Shown here in pieces: positions 1 through 11,510 of a DNA stretch of 64,000 nucleotides. Source of the DNA: Beverwykella pulmonaria. Lineage: Eukaryota > Ascomycota > Dothideomycetes > Pleosporales > Melanommataceae. The stretch covers positions 3,078,971 through 3,142,970 of the forward strand of contig BCHH01000005.1 in NCBI GenBank assembly GCA_001599595.1. The letters are read 5' to 3'. How positions within the stretch are numbered: position 1 is the stretch's first letter; the number at the start of each line of letters is the position of its first letter. A program made the position numbers and the translations under genes. The notes under the pieces are model-generated. The model was given only the letters and a program-made list of their open reading frames with translations, had not been told where the DNA came from and did not search any database.

Positions 1-341
1 TGGCAGGCATGGCCGCGAAGACGTTCCTGCTCAACCCTTCGATTGGCGCCGCGACCGGCTCTGCCACGCCAGTGCATCCATTTGATCCTGCTACCGCGAC
101 CTTGCCAGAGACGCTCAAGCAGAATGTGTGGTTTTTCAGCAGGCGCACCAGGACACTGATCCGCCAGACCTCCGTCTTGTCTGCGTTTCTGCTCGCGAAT
201 ACCGTCCAGCGCACTCTGACTCTCCAAGGCGCAGACGTGGTTGGCGGAGTGGGATATGCTGGCGTGTGGATCTTGGCTACTGTGATTTGCGCGGGGTGGT
301 GGACCTGGGTGGGGGACACTGATTCGGACACGGAAATTTGA
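1..341 (+). CDS. C-terminal end of an unidentified membrane protein (5' truncated by window edge)
   Basis: The frame is open from the first bases of the window (an Ala-Gly pair precedes the first Met at 9) to a stop at 339-341, so this is most likely the last exon of a gene that begins upstream. About 110 residues are visible. A polar Pro/Ala/Thr-rich stretch is followed by an Arg-rich segment (FSRRTRTLIRQ) and two hydrophobic segments (around SVLSAFLLANTV and VGYAGVWILATVICAGWW), ending in an acidic tail (GDTDSDTEI). This suggests a two-helix membrane hairpin near the C-terminus. I do not recognise the family. An intron boundary or different start just inside the window cannot be excluded. 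Confidence 0.55.
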   Translation, partial: AGMAAKTFLLNPSIGAATGSATPVHPFDPATATLPETLKQNVWFFSRRTRTLIRQTSVLSAFLLANTVQRTLTLQGADVVGGVGYAGVWILATVICAGWWTWVGDTDSDTEI

Positions 342-1360
342 GCGAAGGCGAAATTAAGACACAGAAGCATGCGCTTCTGATCAGGACCTATTCTATCTTC
401 TCGACGTCATATGGGGTTCACATTGCAGGACGTTTCTCGGGCACTGGATATATTGGAAGCAGGAGTTTTCGTAATTTGGGACTGATCAAGTCGGGAATGA
501 GATGAAATACACAGGAGAGATTGCCAGCGTTCTAAGATACCAGCCTACCTACATAGCGTTCCAAAGAATACATTTTCCTCATCCTCTCCGTGCATGGGTA
601 ATTTTGAGCCCCTGCGCCGGAATCGTCAAGCTCCACTAAGCATCCCAAGCTTTCTAGGCCTGGCCCCAAAGCTTACCACCTACAAACTATCGGTAAGGCG
701 AGATCAGATGATATGAGAACATGACTGAGCGGTATGCTGTGCTACTGACAAAATGAATTTGCTTCCATCCAATATGCGCGCAATCCATATACAGTAGCAC
801 TCTCCTTATTCACATAAATGTGAGTAAGCAGCCAGTCGCTCGGCGCATGTTGATGCGCCGCTCGCACTTGGCTCGCACTCGCTCGGCGGGGCGCTCTGAC
901 GTCACATCTCGACCACATCTCGAATCGCGTGCGGCGAACATGAGCACGACGAATAATAGACAAGCTTCGCAGACCCTGATTTGCCAGGCGCGTGGCGCCG
1001 GCTTTGTTCGGATCAGCCATGGCGCTGATAAATGCTAGATCCGAGGGGATAAACTGATGTGTGGTTGGGATAGAGTATGAGGTGATCAACTTCCGGGGAG
1101 GCCCTGTCGTGGGAGGAGAAGATGAAAAAGTCTGAGGCGCCCATGATCTGATTTGGTTCTTTTGGTTATTTTTTGAAAAGAGCGAAAGGCTGCACAGGCA
1201 CATTCCAGAGCTTCCTCAAACACAAGAAGGCGCATCCGTCCCCTCCACCTGCAAGACATCTTTGCGTTTCCGGTCGGCGAGCCCTATATACCCACACCGG
1301 CATCACGAGACATACTTCCGGCCAATCCTAACACCACAATACGTATTCTCGATATACGAG
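342..1360. other. Intergenic region, no supported gene
   Basis: This is 3' flank of the first gene and upstream region of the gene at 1361. Small open frames here, including one of 153 codons on the minus strand, have no recognisable composition. The only structure seen is a perfect inverted repeat at 841-860, listed separately. Confidence 0.6.
841..860. repeat. Perfect 8-bp inverted repeat with 4-base loop
   Basis: The arms CGGCGCAT and ATGCGCCG flank a GTTG loop, giving a GC-rich hairpin or a dyad binding site about 500 bp upstream of the gene at 1361. It lies in locally CG-rich sequence (GCTCGCACTCGCTCGG follows). No role is assigned. Confidence 0.5.
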
Positions 1361-2292
1361 ATGGCGATAATATGGGGCTTAGACCTGCGCGAAATGCAAT
1401 GGAGCAAGTTCGGCAACAGTTACATGTGGAATACGGAGTACCATCGGCGCCGAACAAAGTTCATTGTCTATCAGATCGCCATGATATGCTGCGTTGTGAG
1501 CGAGAGTCTAGGGACGGCTGCCCTTTCTGGTAATGGCCCCAACCCTCCACATCCCCCACCTTCATCGTATACATAGTGGGCTGATATTTACTTGATGCAT
1601 AGATTACGTCGACCAGCAAGAATTCGTCTCCAACCTAAATCCTAACGTCACCGTCCACAACAACGACTTCATCGGCATCGCCAGCTATAACGTCTTCGTC
1701 GGCATATATGTCGCGACCATTTTCGGGTCCGCATTCTTCTTTGATCTGTTCTGGCCCGAGCGGCATGAGTCTCCCAGCGTAAAACTGGCGTGGAAGATCT
1801 GTTCGGTGCTGGCGTGCATGTTCACGCTGTCGTCGGCGCTGGCGATCACCGTCATCGTAGCGAGGAACAGCGCGTATGTGACAGGCACGAATGCTGCCGA
1901 GGCGCAGAGATTGTTGGCTGAATATGGCGGGAGTCCGCTCCAGTATAGGGATAATGGAAGGGCGATTGCGAGTGTGGTTTTTGAGTGGCCGGGGATGGTG
2001 GCTACGTTTGCGAGGTACGTGTTGGCTACTCATCTGGTGATGCTTAAGCGTATAGGATGCAGCGCTGATGTTTGGTTGGTGTAGTACGGTTCTCCTCTGG
2101 CGCTCGATTGCGTATATCGATGCCTACGGCCCGAGAAGTAAGCGCGCACGCACCCGCGACGAGACCTCAGAGAAGCCGATTGAGAACGGGAGCACGACGG
2201 ACGAAACCCTCACAGCGCCGGAGCCGACACACGCGAAGCTCGATAGTGCCAGCAATCTCCAAGCGGACACGAATCAATATGAGAAAGTGTAA
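1361..2292 (+). CDS. Fungal four-helix integral membrane protein, unknown function
   Basis: Three exons join in frame: 1361-1529, 1603-2014 and 2085-2292 (262 residues). Both introns have clean ends (GTAATG...TAG and GTACGT...TAG). The protein opens MAIIWGLDLREMQWSKFGN and has four hydrophobic segments, near residues 30-55, 75-100, 115-140 and 180-205 (for example GIYVATIFGSAFFFDLF and LACMFTLSSALAITVIVA). A polar tail rich in Thr, Glu and Lys follows, probably cytosolic. The layout resembles small four-helix fungal membrane proteins that carry no named domain. I cannot give a function. The Met at 1361 was chosen because earlier in-frame Mets lead through a Pro/His-rich, UTR-like stretch. Confidence 0.75.
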
Positions 2293-2961
2293 TTGGGCAC
2301 ATTCGATAAGTATGCCGGGATAGACTGGGCAGATTGTGAAATAAATTGAACAGTGAAGGTAATGCTAGAGCAGGAGGTTGGGGGTGAGATGAAGGGACTA
2401 TAGGACGGTTTGAAGGTACATGCTTTTGTTTGGGCTTGGGTTCAAGAGTCGTGGCAGCCTATACACGTACATGAGCATGGAAACGGCGTTGGTGCTTCTC
2501 GATACGGTTGTTACAAAGTAGAAAGGAATGAGCTGTGCATGACGAGAGCTTTTGCAGCTGAATTCTGGGTCATTACCCACCTAGCAGTCGACTAAGGAGA
2601 TGAAGAGCAGTGGATAGCACCCGATAGTTTGCAATATGGACAGGTCAAAATATGCCCGAATCTAGACCACTGCGTGCGAACTTTTTTCTTCACACGGTTC
2701 TTGTGAGGTTGTAATTTTTCACACTTCGGCTCCAAGGCGAGGGATAATACTAAAGCTCCACATTCGAGCTGAAGATATGGTAAGGCGTTGTGGGCTGAAG
2801 TTGAGCTTGAGTTTTGAGCTCGGGCAGTGACGTCGGGCATCGCTTACATAACTAGCGCGACGATGGCAATTCTCCATCCATCTTTAGGATTGTGTCCTCT
2901 TCAACAAACCCAACCACCATGCCCCAACGAGCCTTCTGGGTCCCATAGAAGACCTCCACGC
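2293..2961. other. Intergenic region between membrane protein gene and SEC39
   Basis: No supported gene. The last part (2827-2961) is open in the SEC39 frame, so an N-terminal extension is possible, but its composition is unlike the conserved family start. Confidence 0.5.
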
Positions 2962-5862
2962 ATGGGAAGCGCAATGACGGAGCTCCAGGCTCTCCAAAAA
3001 CTTTCCACACCGCATTGCATCCTTCTAGCTGTGCATTATGCCACGGAGTCGAATCTCGGCGCACTGCGGGCATTGACAACGCTCAGAAAGGAAGACTTTG
3101 AGCTTGAACTAATCCTACGAATACTCTTGACCTATCTTCCAGAAATCGCGGACCCGTCTCAGCTCGGCCAGTACCTCCACGAGCTGGTAACCGACTCGCG
3201 AAGCTCGGGAGATGACGCCCTAGACATCTCCTTTGTACAAGACCTCTCCCACTCCCAGGCGCGAAAGAAAAGACGGAAATTAGAGCTGCTACCGCTTGCG
3301 CATTCCCTCTACGAGACTGACTCTGAGCTGGACCCGGTCACCTTGTTCTTGATCCACCGCGCGCATCGCATCGACACCGACACGGGCCTTCTCGATCTTG
3401 TCCCGCCTCTCGTGGTCCCATTTCTGAATCACTCGGAGCACCTCCGAACGTGGTTCATTGCGACCGTACTGCCCCTTCTCCGTCTCGGCTACGAATACTA
3501 TCCTCAGAGCACCACGCCCTCACTCGATACCTTTACGCAACTGCGAGGAAGACGGGCGGTAGAATCCCAGCTATCATACCTAAGACAGACGCGCGGCGGC
3601 GGCAGCCTGAATACACACAATGCTGCACGAGATTTGCGAGGCGTAGTAGGGCCCTGGATGTGCGGGGCGGGTGAGCGCAAACGGCGGAAACTCTCCGTTG
3701 AAGATCGAAGGGCGTCCATCGACCAACATACACTTGAGACATCTGAGCTGGATGATTGGGAATGTTTGTTTGACTGGCTGGCGCAGACGTCCAAGGAGGA
3801 CTTCCCTCTGGTTGCTTCTGCCATTGCCGAATGGGATGGTCCCGATGATCTTGACTTGGGAGGATATAATGAAGGCCACATCTACATCGATGAAGACCAC
3901 CAGCGCCGCCTAGAACTCAGATATGCACAGACCGCACTGGCGTGCCTGTACCTGGTCGACAAGTCTGGGCCGGACACTTTGCAGGCTGCACATTCATTAC
4001 TTGTCAGACTCGCAAACCTCCTCAGTCTCGAGCCACCACAGGATTTGAACAGTGGCATCGAATCATTACCGTCATATGATCTCAAGTCTCCAATTCTGCA
4101 GGAGCACACCACTACCGTTCTTCAGCAAGAACACATTCTTCGACCTGACAATGCCATTACCCAGCCCGATCGGAGGGCCATTCGCCTCCTGGAGCTATTT
4201 CTTTTCTCCGCGAGTCTTCTTTCCCGCTTGCAGTATCCCATCTCGGTGAAGGACGTGGCAAGGCTATACCTTCGCGACGAGTACGCCGAACAGTTATCAT
4301 TGCTCCACAAGATACTCCATACCCTCAGCAGCGGGTCGAAGAAGGACGGCGAGCAGTGGAAGGAAGTCAGATTGCAGATAGTATGGCTGTGGGGGTGGGG
4401 AACAAGCAGCCACGATGGGGATCGCCATGGACAAGGAATCTTAGGCAGACTCGAGCACAAAACGATCGAGGCCGAGATCCTGAAGGCTCTCCTCGAAAGC
4501 AGCCACTATGCGCTTGCAATGCAGATCTACATTACCACACCATCTAGCCAGCCTCCATTATCTATGCCCGACGTACAGAAGATAGTTTTGGAATCGGCCA
4601 TGCATCATTACGATAACGCGAGCAACGGTAACCGCACAAGAGGAGGGATGAAGAAGGCATCGGAGATTGTCGCGACTTTCAGTCCGTACTTTCCGTCTTC
4701 AACACGCTTCCAGCGCACAAAAGCTCTTCTCGCCGCCACCCACTCCATGTCCTTCTATACATTGATTTTGCAACATGGTGTCCCGTTCCAGCCAGTCAAT
4801 ATCAGGGTCAGCGCTGATCCACTCTCATTACTCCGCAAACTGCTGTCCCAGAACAGTCGCAGCTACACCCACCTAGATGATCTGATTTCTATTGGGCAGA
4901 ACCTAGTTATTTCCATGCCATCAACGCTTATGGACGATGAACCCGAATCCTCGCAACTAGACCCATCCGGTATGGAAAAGAAGAAAGCCGCCGCCGAGCG
5001 TCGAGTAACCGGCATGGCCATTGAGGCTGCGCTCGAAGAAGACGATTTTGAGACGGCTTACTCATATGTGGTCAACCGATTATCAGCCCCTCATGTATCC
5101 CCAACCGTCTCTCAGGATGTATCAACCTCATCCAAGCGAGGTTCCTTTGGCTCTATTTATTCCAGAGAGGGAAACGATACAGAGGACTTCTCTTGGCGGG
5201 CAGCGCTCCTTGCTGGTCGATACCACTCTTCCCCTTCAACGTCCTGGTCCGGCTCGACCGCACGTCCTGGCCTTCGAAGACTTGAGCAGCGCATGGAACT
5301 TCTCTCACACGCCCTTCTTCTCACGCCACCCTCTCATCTTGAGGAAGTATTAGCCGTTTGGCAGCAGTGCGAGGCTGAGATGAATGCACTACTAGCCGAA
5401 GAGACAGAAGCAGAGGAGCGGTTCAACGATCTTGCAGATCGAAAAGTTCCCGGCTCGTTTGCCAACGAGACAGTTGCGGTGCAGCCAAGAAGGGAAGTCG
5501 GGAGAGGCGCGGTGGAAGAGGCGCCAATGGGTCTGTTTGATGTAGCGCGTGGGGCTGCAGCTGCATTTTCTAAGAGCGCATTTCCGCTCAGGGCAACATC
5601 GGGGACGCAGGGAACAGCGGTGCGGGACACCGCCCCTGCTTCAAGTCGTGTGTCGATGGATTTGAGCGATGCTGGAAGTGCTAGTGGCGCCGAGGACAGG
5701 GTGAGGAAGAGGGATATGGTCGCCAGCGCTGTTACGGGAGGGCTAGCTAGTGGTCTTGGATGGGTTCTTGGTAAGTAACTGCTATCTTTTTTTTTTGGAA
5801 GTCCGTTAACTAATAGTTGATGTTCAGGTGCAAAACCAGTGCAGGAGCATGAGCGGGTGTAG
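2962..5862 (+). CDS. SEC39: Sec39 domain protein, Dsl1 tethering complex subunit
   Basis: Sec39 is part of the Dsl1 complex at the ER, which tethers COPI vesicles returning from the Golgi. The long exon 2962-5770 is followed by an intron 5771-5827 (GTAAGT, branch GTTAACTAATAG, TTCAG) and a last exon 5828-5862. The protein has 947 residues and ends GLGWVLGAKPVQEHERV; the LGAKPV ending is typical of fungal homologues and supports the short final exon. The N-terminal half reads as a Sec39 helical solenoid, with CILLAVHYATESNLGALRAL near the start and LVPPLVVPFLNHSEHLRTW near residue 190. I chose Met 2962 because family members start just before the CILLAVH segment; Met 2974 is equally possible, and Met 2827 would add 45 unconserved residues. 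Confidence 0.9.
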
Positions 5863-6207
5863 CGTGAGAATTCATCCGCAGCCATGCATGGATTAGAGCA
5901 ATATGAAATTGATGATATCCCACACCCCCGGCGCCAATGACGTCCTTTGCTGTCGCAACAGGTGATATGTTCGATTTGTTTCCCCGAAATAGCTCTGAAA
6001 GGTGCAATGTATATGCTGTTTACTTTAAGATGTCGGCGGAGCAGACGCTTACATGCGGGCGTTCGCACTTTCCTCAACCTCATACTGGGTACTAAACGTG
6101 CTCATCAACTTCCACAACTCTCACATATTCTCATCATCACCATCCTCCTCCACCTCTCTCACTCCAACTTTAATTCCCAATCTACAATTCACACCTTTCT
6201 TCACAGC
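5863..6207. other. Short intergenic region
   Basis: This holds the 3' flank of SEC39 and the upstream region of the secreted-protein gene. From about 6100 the sequence is pyrimidine-rich with many CTCC and CATC runs, as is usual just upstream of fungal start codons. Confidence 0.45.
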
Positions 6208-6632
6208 ATGTCAATCCTGCCTACAATAGTCAACACGCTCACGTATATCTTTACGCTCCTCACCGTTCTTGGTCTCTGCGCCACAGCTCCCACACCCACC
6301 TCTGTCTACGGCGAGTTAGTAAGCATCCAGATCTACAACGGCGACGAATGCTCCGCACCAGACCCAAACATACTCTCCCTCGCCAATACCGACTGCTGGT
6401 TCCTTCCCGGACACTATCTGCGTGTGCTTTCGCACGATGAGAGGGCGTTGAAGTATAATTCTCGTAAGTAAGAAGTGGCAAAAGGCGGGGGGGTTAGGTG
6501 AAGCGTGCTGACAAGTCAATAGTTCATGTCTTCCAGAGCCAGAATTGCAGCGGCGGGTGGACGCTGCAGCCGCTTGACGATGCGTGCTCGGATATTGAGG
6601 CGTTCAATAGCATTCGTGTTGTGCTCGGGTAG
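6208..6632 (+). CDS. Small secreted cysteine-containing protein, effector-like
   Basis: Two exons, 6208-6463 and 6523-6632, join at GTAAGT...AATAG to give 121 residues. The N-terminus is a signal peptide (MSILPTIVNTLTYIFTLLTV, then an Ala-Thr-Ala type cleavage region). The mature part of about 95 residues has four cysteines, in the contexts DECSAP, TDCWFLPG, QNCSGGW and DACSDI, enough for two disulfides. There is no membrane anchor and no enzyme motif. Size and cysteine content are those of fungal small secreted proteins, some of which act as effectors, but I recognise no named effector and the sequence gives no proof of a role on a host. Confidence 0.7.
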
Positions 6633-7584
6633 TGCGGGTATGAGCCTCGCCCTTCTCATTCAACGCTCAATTGACTCACTGGCTAGAGGCCGTTCCCACC
6701 CTTCATTGTCTTGGTCGGTGAAATGTCGAGAAGGCGCCGGGTATGGCTACGGTTCTACGACTGGGATGGGAGACTTGCATTAGGAGAGCAGTGATGAGGG
6801 AGGTATGTGTCAGCCTGTAGTGGTGTTATGGACTCCCATTGGTGGTTTATGGTGCAAATCCTATTACTCTTCGATTTCAGATTGGAGGCTTCGTGCCTAG
6901 TATTAAATAAATACGACACTGCGGCAAATTTCTCACCTCTTGCGGCAACTGGCTACGCTTTCTTACTTTCTGGTCGACAGCTAGAAGCCTACGTGACGTT
7001 GGAACTCACATACCACGCTCTGCCACCATCAAAGTATCGCACTATGGCAGCAATTCTTTAATCTTTAATCAACATCACAACCTCGCCAACATGTGGAACT
7101 CAATCAAAAGTATAACGTCGTATTCCCACTTATGTAAACGCCCTATTCCACGCCAAACTACTATGCACACAACCACCACACCACACATGCCACTTTATAT
7201 ATAGAACGAAAAGCACGGTAGATAGCGGGACCGGCGGCCCTGTACATATAAAAAGCAACGCAACACAAAGAAGCCAACGCCATCGCTGATGCCAGATGCC
7301 AGACTCATAGACGCTCTAAAGAGGGATTATCTAATCGGTCCAGTCGCTCACTCGACTCGATTTATTCGCAAATAGGGGAGGGGGGCGGGGGAATTGCTCG
7401 CTATCGCTCAAACGGATCAGACACTGATCGCTTTTTTTTTTCCGTTTCTGTTTTGCTCGTTTTCGAGGTTTGTGGAGGTGGAGGAATGTAGGGTGGAATG
7501 CAGCTCATTTGAGGAAGCGAGCATTCCAGTCCCACGATCAACACAACATCTCTCCTCTCCTCTCCTCTCCTCCACTTTCTCCAT
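6633..7584. other. Convergent 3' flanks, no supported gene
   Basis: This lies between the secreted-protein gene (plus) and the coiled-coil gene (minus). Open frames of 60-135 codons on the plus strand lack family signals. A TATATATAG motif occurs near 7195 and a pentanucleotide run at 7551-7573. Confidence 0.5.
7551..7573. repeat. (TCTCC)n microsatellite
   Basis: Four direct copies of TCTCC plus a partial unit, just past the stop codon of the minus-strand coiled-coil gene. It would be purine-rich GGAGA repeats in that gene's 3' UTR. Confidence 0.7.
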
Positions 7585-9895
7585 CTACGGCATTGGCGGC
7601 AATGCGTTGAATACGCGCGCCACCTCGTTTGCCGGCATCATATTGTTCCCCATGCTCCGGACTAGACTTCCCGTCCTCAGACGCTGGAGTCCAATTGCCA
7701 CTTTCCAGCTCTCTTCGTCATCAATGACGAAGACGTATTTCTTGCCGTCGGCGTCGCGGATCGAGGCGCGGAGGAGGTGTCGGCCTGTTTTTTGGCTTTG
7801 ACCGCTCTATTATATCGTTAGCAATCCACCCCTATCATTTCGTAGTGTAGAGATGGTGACTTACCTCGACAGACTTCATCGTCCAGGCCTTGATGTCCCA
7901 CTCGCGCTGGGGCACGTTCCGCACGTCGTCGTCGATGAAGAGACCCTCGGTGGTGATCTTGAGAATGAGACCGTCCGTCACGTTGCCGATACCTGCAACA
8001 AGCTGCGCGACTGGCTTGGGAAACAGGTCGTTGAAGAGGAATACCGCCAGGATCTGAATCTTGTCGGGATCGGCGGTGGAATACGGGCCACGCTGTGATC
8101 CAGGGGGGGTCGTCCTTGCGGTGCTCTGTGACGGGGCGTACGAAGACGCAGTGTAGGAAGAGGCGTGAGATGGGGGTTTTGGTGGCCGTCTGGGATCTGT
8201 GTCGTATGGGCGGAAGGAATGTTGGTCCTCGGTACCGACGTACGATTTCGCGGACGGCTTCTCGTATTGCTTCTTCGGAGAAAGAGTTGCTTTGATCGGA
8301 GAAGAGTGAGTCGAGGTGACGGATGCCGGAGGTGGACTTCTGGCGCCGGCATAGGGATCAAGACGCTCTCCTCCTCCAATGCCTCCATATGTTGTCGATC
8401 GGCGTCCGGTATCAAGAACAGGCGGTGTTCGCAACTTCTCTGCTTCAGCCTTGAGGCGGGCTTCGCGGTCTTTGGTAGCGCGTTCTCGGGCTGCTTTGAG
8501 GCGCTCTGCACGATCTGCGTCTGCTTTTGCTTTGGCGGCTTTGGCTTCCATCTCGGCCTTTTCTTGCGCAGCTTTAGCCTCTCGGTCTGCTTTATCTTTC
8601 GCGGCTTTAGCTTCTGCTTCTGCCTTTTCTTTAGCAGCTCTGGCCTCCTCCTTCTCTCTCGCAGCTTTCGCCTCTGCTGCGGCTTTGTCAGCTGCGGCCT
8701 TCCTTGCCGCTTCTTCGGCTGCCTTGATCTTCAGTTCAGCCTCCAGCTTCTCGCGGATCTCCCTTTCAATCCTGGCCCGGGTCTCGGCTTCCCGTGCCTC
8801 GCGTTCCCGTGCCTCCTTCTCCCGGGCTTCCTTCTCCTTCTGTAGTTTCTCCTTGGCGATGCGCTCGCGGGCCTCTCGTTCCCGTTGCTCCCGTTCTCGG
8901 GCACGCATCTTCTCCCACTTCTCCTTCTCTGCTTTCGCCCGAGCGTGCCTGTCCGCTTCCTCTTTAGCTTTCTGTGCCTCTACTTTCCGCCTTTGGGCCT
9001 CTTCTTCTCGCTTGCGTTCCTCCTCACGCTTACGCTCTTGCTCTCGTTTGATGTCTTCCTGTCTCTTGCGCTCTTCCTCTCTCCTGCGTTCGTCCTCCCG
9101 TTTGCGTTCGTCCTCTCTCTTGCGTTCTTCTTCTCGCTTGCGTTCCTCTTCTCGCTTGCGTTCCTCCTCTCGTTTACGCTCTGCCTCTTGCTTACGTTTC
9201 TCTTCTCTCTTACGCTCCTCCTCTCGCCGGCGTTCCTCTTCGCGGGCGGATGGGTCAGGCTGCGATCCACCCCACGATGACTCGTCATCATGTGGAGGGG
9301 GTGGGGGTGGTGCGCCGTGTTGGTGTTGCTGGTGTCGATGTCCCCCTCCACCTCCCTGCCAGCCGCCCCCTGCAGTGCCTTGCGGCGGTGGGGCTCCAGC
9401 TCCGGGGAAGCCACCATTAGGCATCGACTGGCCCTGATAGCCCGCTCCAGCGCCCGCTCCAGGTGGTGCGCCTCCTGGTCCATTGTTGGGTCCATTCCCA
9501 CCTCGACCTGCACCGCTCACATTGATCTGACCAACTGCCCAGCCAACAACGCCGACGACAACCACGAGAAGGATGACACCATTGCCGCCGGATGACACGC
9601 TCGTACTGACAAGGACAAACCATTGTTTGACCGTGGGTTCTATGATCTTCCATATGGCAATGGCAGCGATGGTGCTGGCAACGCCCGCCATGAAGCTGTT
9701 GCGCTGGACCGACAGCGAGGGCAGGTACAGGAATCCGCCGCCCGCCGAGTGCGGAGGTATAATGAAGATGTCATAGTTTCCCGCTGGTAGGCCGCCGCTG
9801 CCTCCTGTGGATTTCGGATTGGTGCCGTGAGGGGGCGGAGGCGGAGGAGGGCCGTCCATATCGGGGGGAGGTGTAGGAGGCCCCTCGAGGCACAC
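7585..9895 (-). CDS. Membrane-anchored long coiled-coil protein with Pro/Gly-rich head and conserved C-terminal domain
   Basis: Two exons, 9895-7865 and 7806-7585, join in phase 0 across a 58-bp intron (GTAAGT...ATAATAG) to give 750 residues. The head has a poly-Pro run, then NYDIFIIPPHSAGGGFLYLP, followed by two hydrophobic segments (near residues 68-85 and 103-122, the second being ILLVVVVGVVGWAVGQ). A Gly/Pro-rich linker follows. Residues about 220-510 form a highly charged helix of repeats such as KREEERKREEE, then Ala/Lys/Glu repeats. The last 135 residues are compact, with FIDDDVRNVPQREWDIKAW and VFVIDDEESWKVAIGLQR, and may form a PH-like fold. Similar head and tail sequences occur in uncharacterised ascomycete proteins. 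No function is known to me; a tether or scaffold role is inference. Confidence 0.8.
8540..9240 (-). repeat. Coding repeat tract for charged coiled coil
   Basis: Short degenerate in-frame repeats (on the plus strand CTCGCTTGCGTTCCTC-like units about 18-24 bp long) encode Arg/Glu/Lys heptad-like sequence. They also create long spurious open frames on the opposite strand. Such tracts commonly vary in length between strains. Confidence 0.65.
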
Positions 9896-11027
9896 TCAGC
9901 GGGTTTGGGAGGGTGTGCGAGACTAGGTTCGAGGATCGGCAGGGCGGGGTCCTATTTATGATGGGACGTAGGACTGCGTTGCGTTGCAGGTGGCGCTCGT
10001 GCGTTGGGGGGGCATAGGCGCAGCGATGGGCGAGTTTTTGTGCCGGGGCGGTGTTGGTCAATTGGGGGGTTTTTTTGCGCGAAGAATAAAATGTGCGGCG
10101 GATTGAGGGGAAAGGGGGCGGTTTCAGTTGATGAGCGACGGTGGGTGGTGTACGGGTAAAGATTTCGTGTTGAGTGGAGCGGAGCTTCGGCGGATTTGTT
10201 TTGCAGATGTGTTTACGTCCGGAATAGGAAAGGTTGCGGGAACGGTCCGCTGGCCACAGTTACACAACCCTGGGACCGTAACGCGCTGATAGCTTGGGGT
10301 CCCAGAGCAATCACAGCCTCTGGATGCCGTTTGCAGCCCTGATTTGTCGCCGCCGCCGTTGTGCTGCTCGAATCTGGTGGAGGAGAAGGAGAGGGTGTTG
10401 CCTGCGAGACGCGAGCGCCGTCACACGCGTGCTCGACTTTTGCCCGTCGTCGATCGAGAGCGACGCACTTGCTTTTTGCTCTGGCGAGTGATAGAGCGCG
10501 ACTTCGAGTCAGCAGAATGCACGAGGACGCGGCGACCTGCCATTCGCCAGCTAAGGGTAAAAGTGGGCATTGGGGTGCATACGGAGAGTCAAAAAGGAAA
10601 AGTGCCACCGCCCTCATCTCCACGAAATTGATGCAAAAGCGCCTGGGTCTCCAAAGCTGGGGCAGCAACAGGAGGACACAGTGAGGCGGATGTCTCAGCG
10701 AAACTTCACTGTTAAGAAGGATCGCAGTTCCACCGCAGTGGTTGAGCTTAACGGGGTTCCTGGGATTCAACTGTGTTCGCCACGTTCACGCATGGCTCCA
10801 TGTGCAAAAACCGTTACAGCTAGTCCCCTTTGGGCTCAACACCTTCCCAAACTCAGACAGCATCATCACGCATTCGCATTCGTCAAGCATCCAGCATGGC
10901 CTACAGTAACAAGCCCTTGGAGATCATCATATAGCACCCCAATTTTCGTACACGGATCCAATAGCATTGGGTGTCCAGATTATGCATTCATTTCTCATTT
11001 ATCTCCATTCCTCTTTCCTTTGGATTT
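9896..11027. other. Intergenic region between coiled-coil gene and phospholipase gene
   Basis: This holds the upstream region of the minus-strand coiled-coil gene and the 3' flank of the minus-strand phospholipase gene. Small open frames on both strands (up to 185 codons) show no family features and mutually overlap. No RNA gene was recognised. Confidence 0.5.
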
Positions 11028-11510
11028 CTATCCTTCCACCTCTATGGCATCCCTCTTTTCCTTCTCCATGAACTCTACGGCCCGCTTGGACCCAAACTCC
11101 TTGACCGCCTCATAGTACACGTCCGCCACACCCTTGCATGCCGCGACCTCAAACGCGTTACCCTCCGTGTTGCACTGGTTGTACATGTCCGTCTTGAAGT
11201 TGCTATCAATCTTTGCCTTTGCGGCGTCGGTGAACCGGCTCTGCTTCTTGTAGTTGCGGTACCCGAAGTCGTGGCGGTGGCATGATTGCAGGAAATTGAA
11301 GCCGAATGGGTTGTCGGGAGAATCGGAGCAGCCATCAGAAGACCAGTCCAGGGTGGGCGGGTTTTGGGCATTGCGGGCAGCTTCAAAGGCAGAGATGGAG
11401 GTGCTGAAGAGGAGGCGGTCTGTTGCAGCGATGTCGGTCTCTTGACGAGGGAGGACGGCCGCGACGGTAAGGGAGACAAGGCCCAAGACGGTGACGAGAA
11501 CGGACTTCAT
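11028..11510 (-). CDS. Secreted fungal phospholipase A2
   Basis: This single-exon gene of 160 residues belongs to the bacterial/fungal secreted phospholipase A2 family (PF09056 type), which cleaves the sn-2 acyl chain of phospholipids outside the cell. It has a signal peptide (MKSVLVTVLGLVSLTVAAVL) followed by a PRQ pro-site. The catalytic block is C77-H-R-H80-D81 in CHRHDFGYRNY, the His-Asp pair that defines the family, preceded by DWSSDGCSDSPDNPFGF with the calcium-site region and Cys61. Two further cysteines (YNQCNTEG and VAACKG) complete two disulfides. Length matches the family. Distribution of these enzymes includes symbiotic and saprobic fungi, so lifestyle cannot be read from it. Confidence 0.9.
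   Translation of the reverse strand: MKSVLVTVLGLVSLTVAAVLPRQETDIAATDRLLFSTSISAFEAARNAQNPPTLDWSSDGCSDSPDNPFGFNFLQSCHRHDFGYRNYKKQSRFTDAAKAKIDSNFKTDMYNQCNTEGNAFEVAACKGVADVYYEAVKEFGSKRAVEFMEKEKRDAIEVEG

Noticed and set aside
5334..6083. Open frame of 249 codons on the minus strand
   Set aside because: It overlaps the 3' part of SEC39 on the other strand and has no domain features.
8379..9437. Open frame of 352 codons on the plus strand, Ser/Arg/Leu-rich
   Set aside because: It is antisense to the charged repeat tract of the coiled-coil gene. Its long length comes from the repetitive codons of the real gene, and two other frames are also open there.
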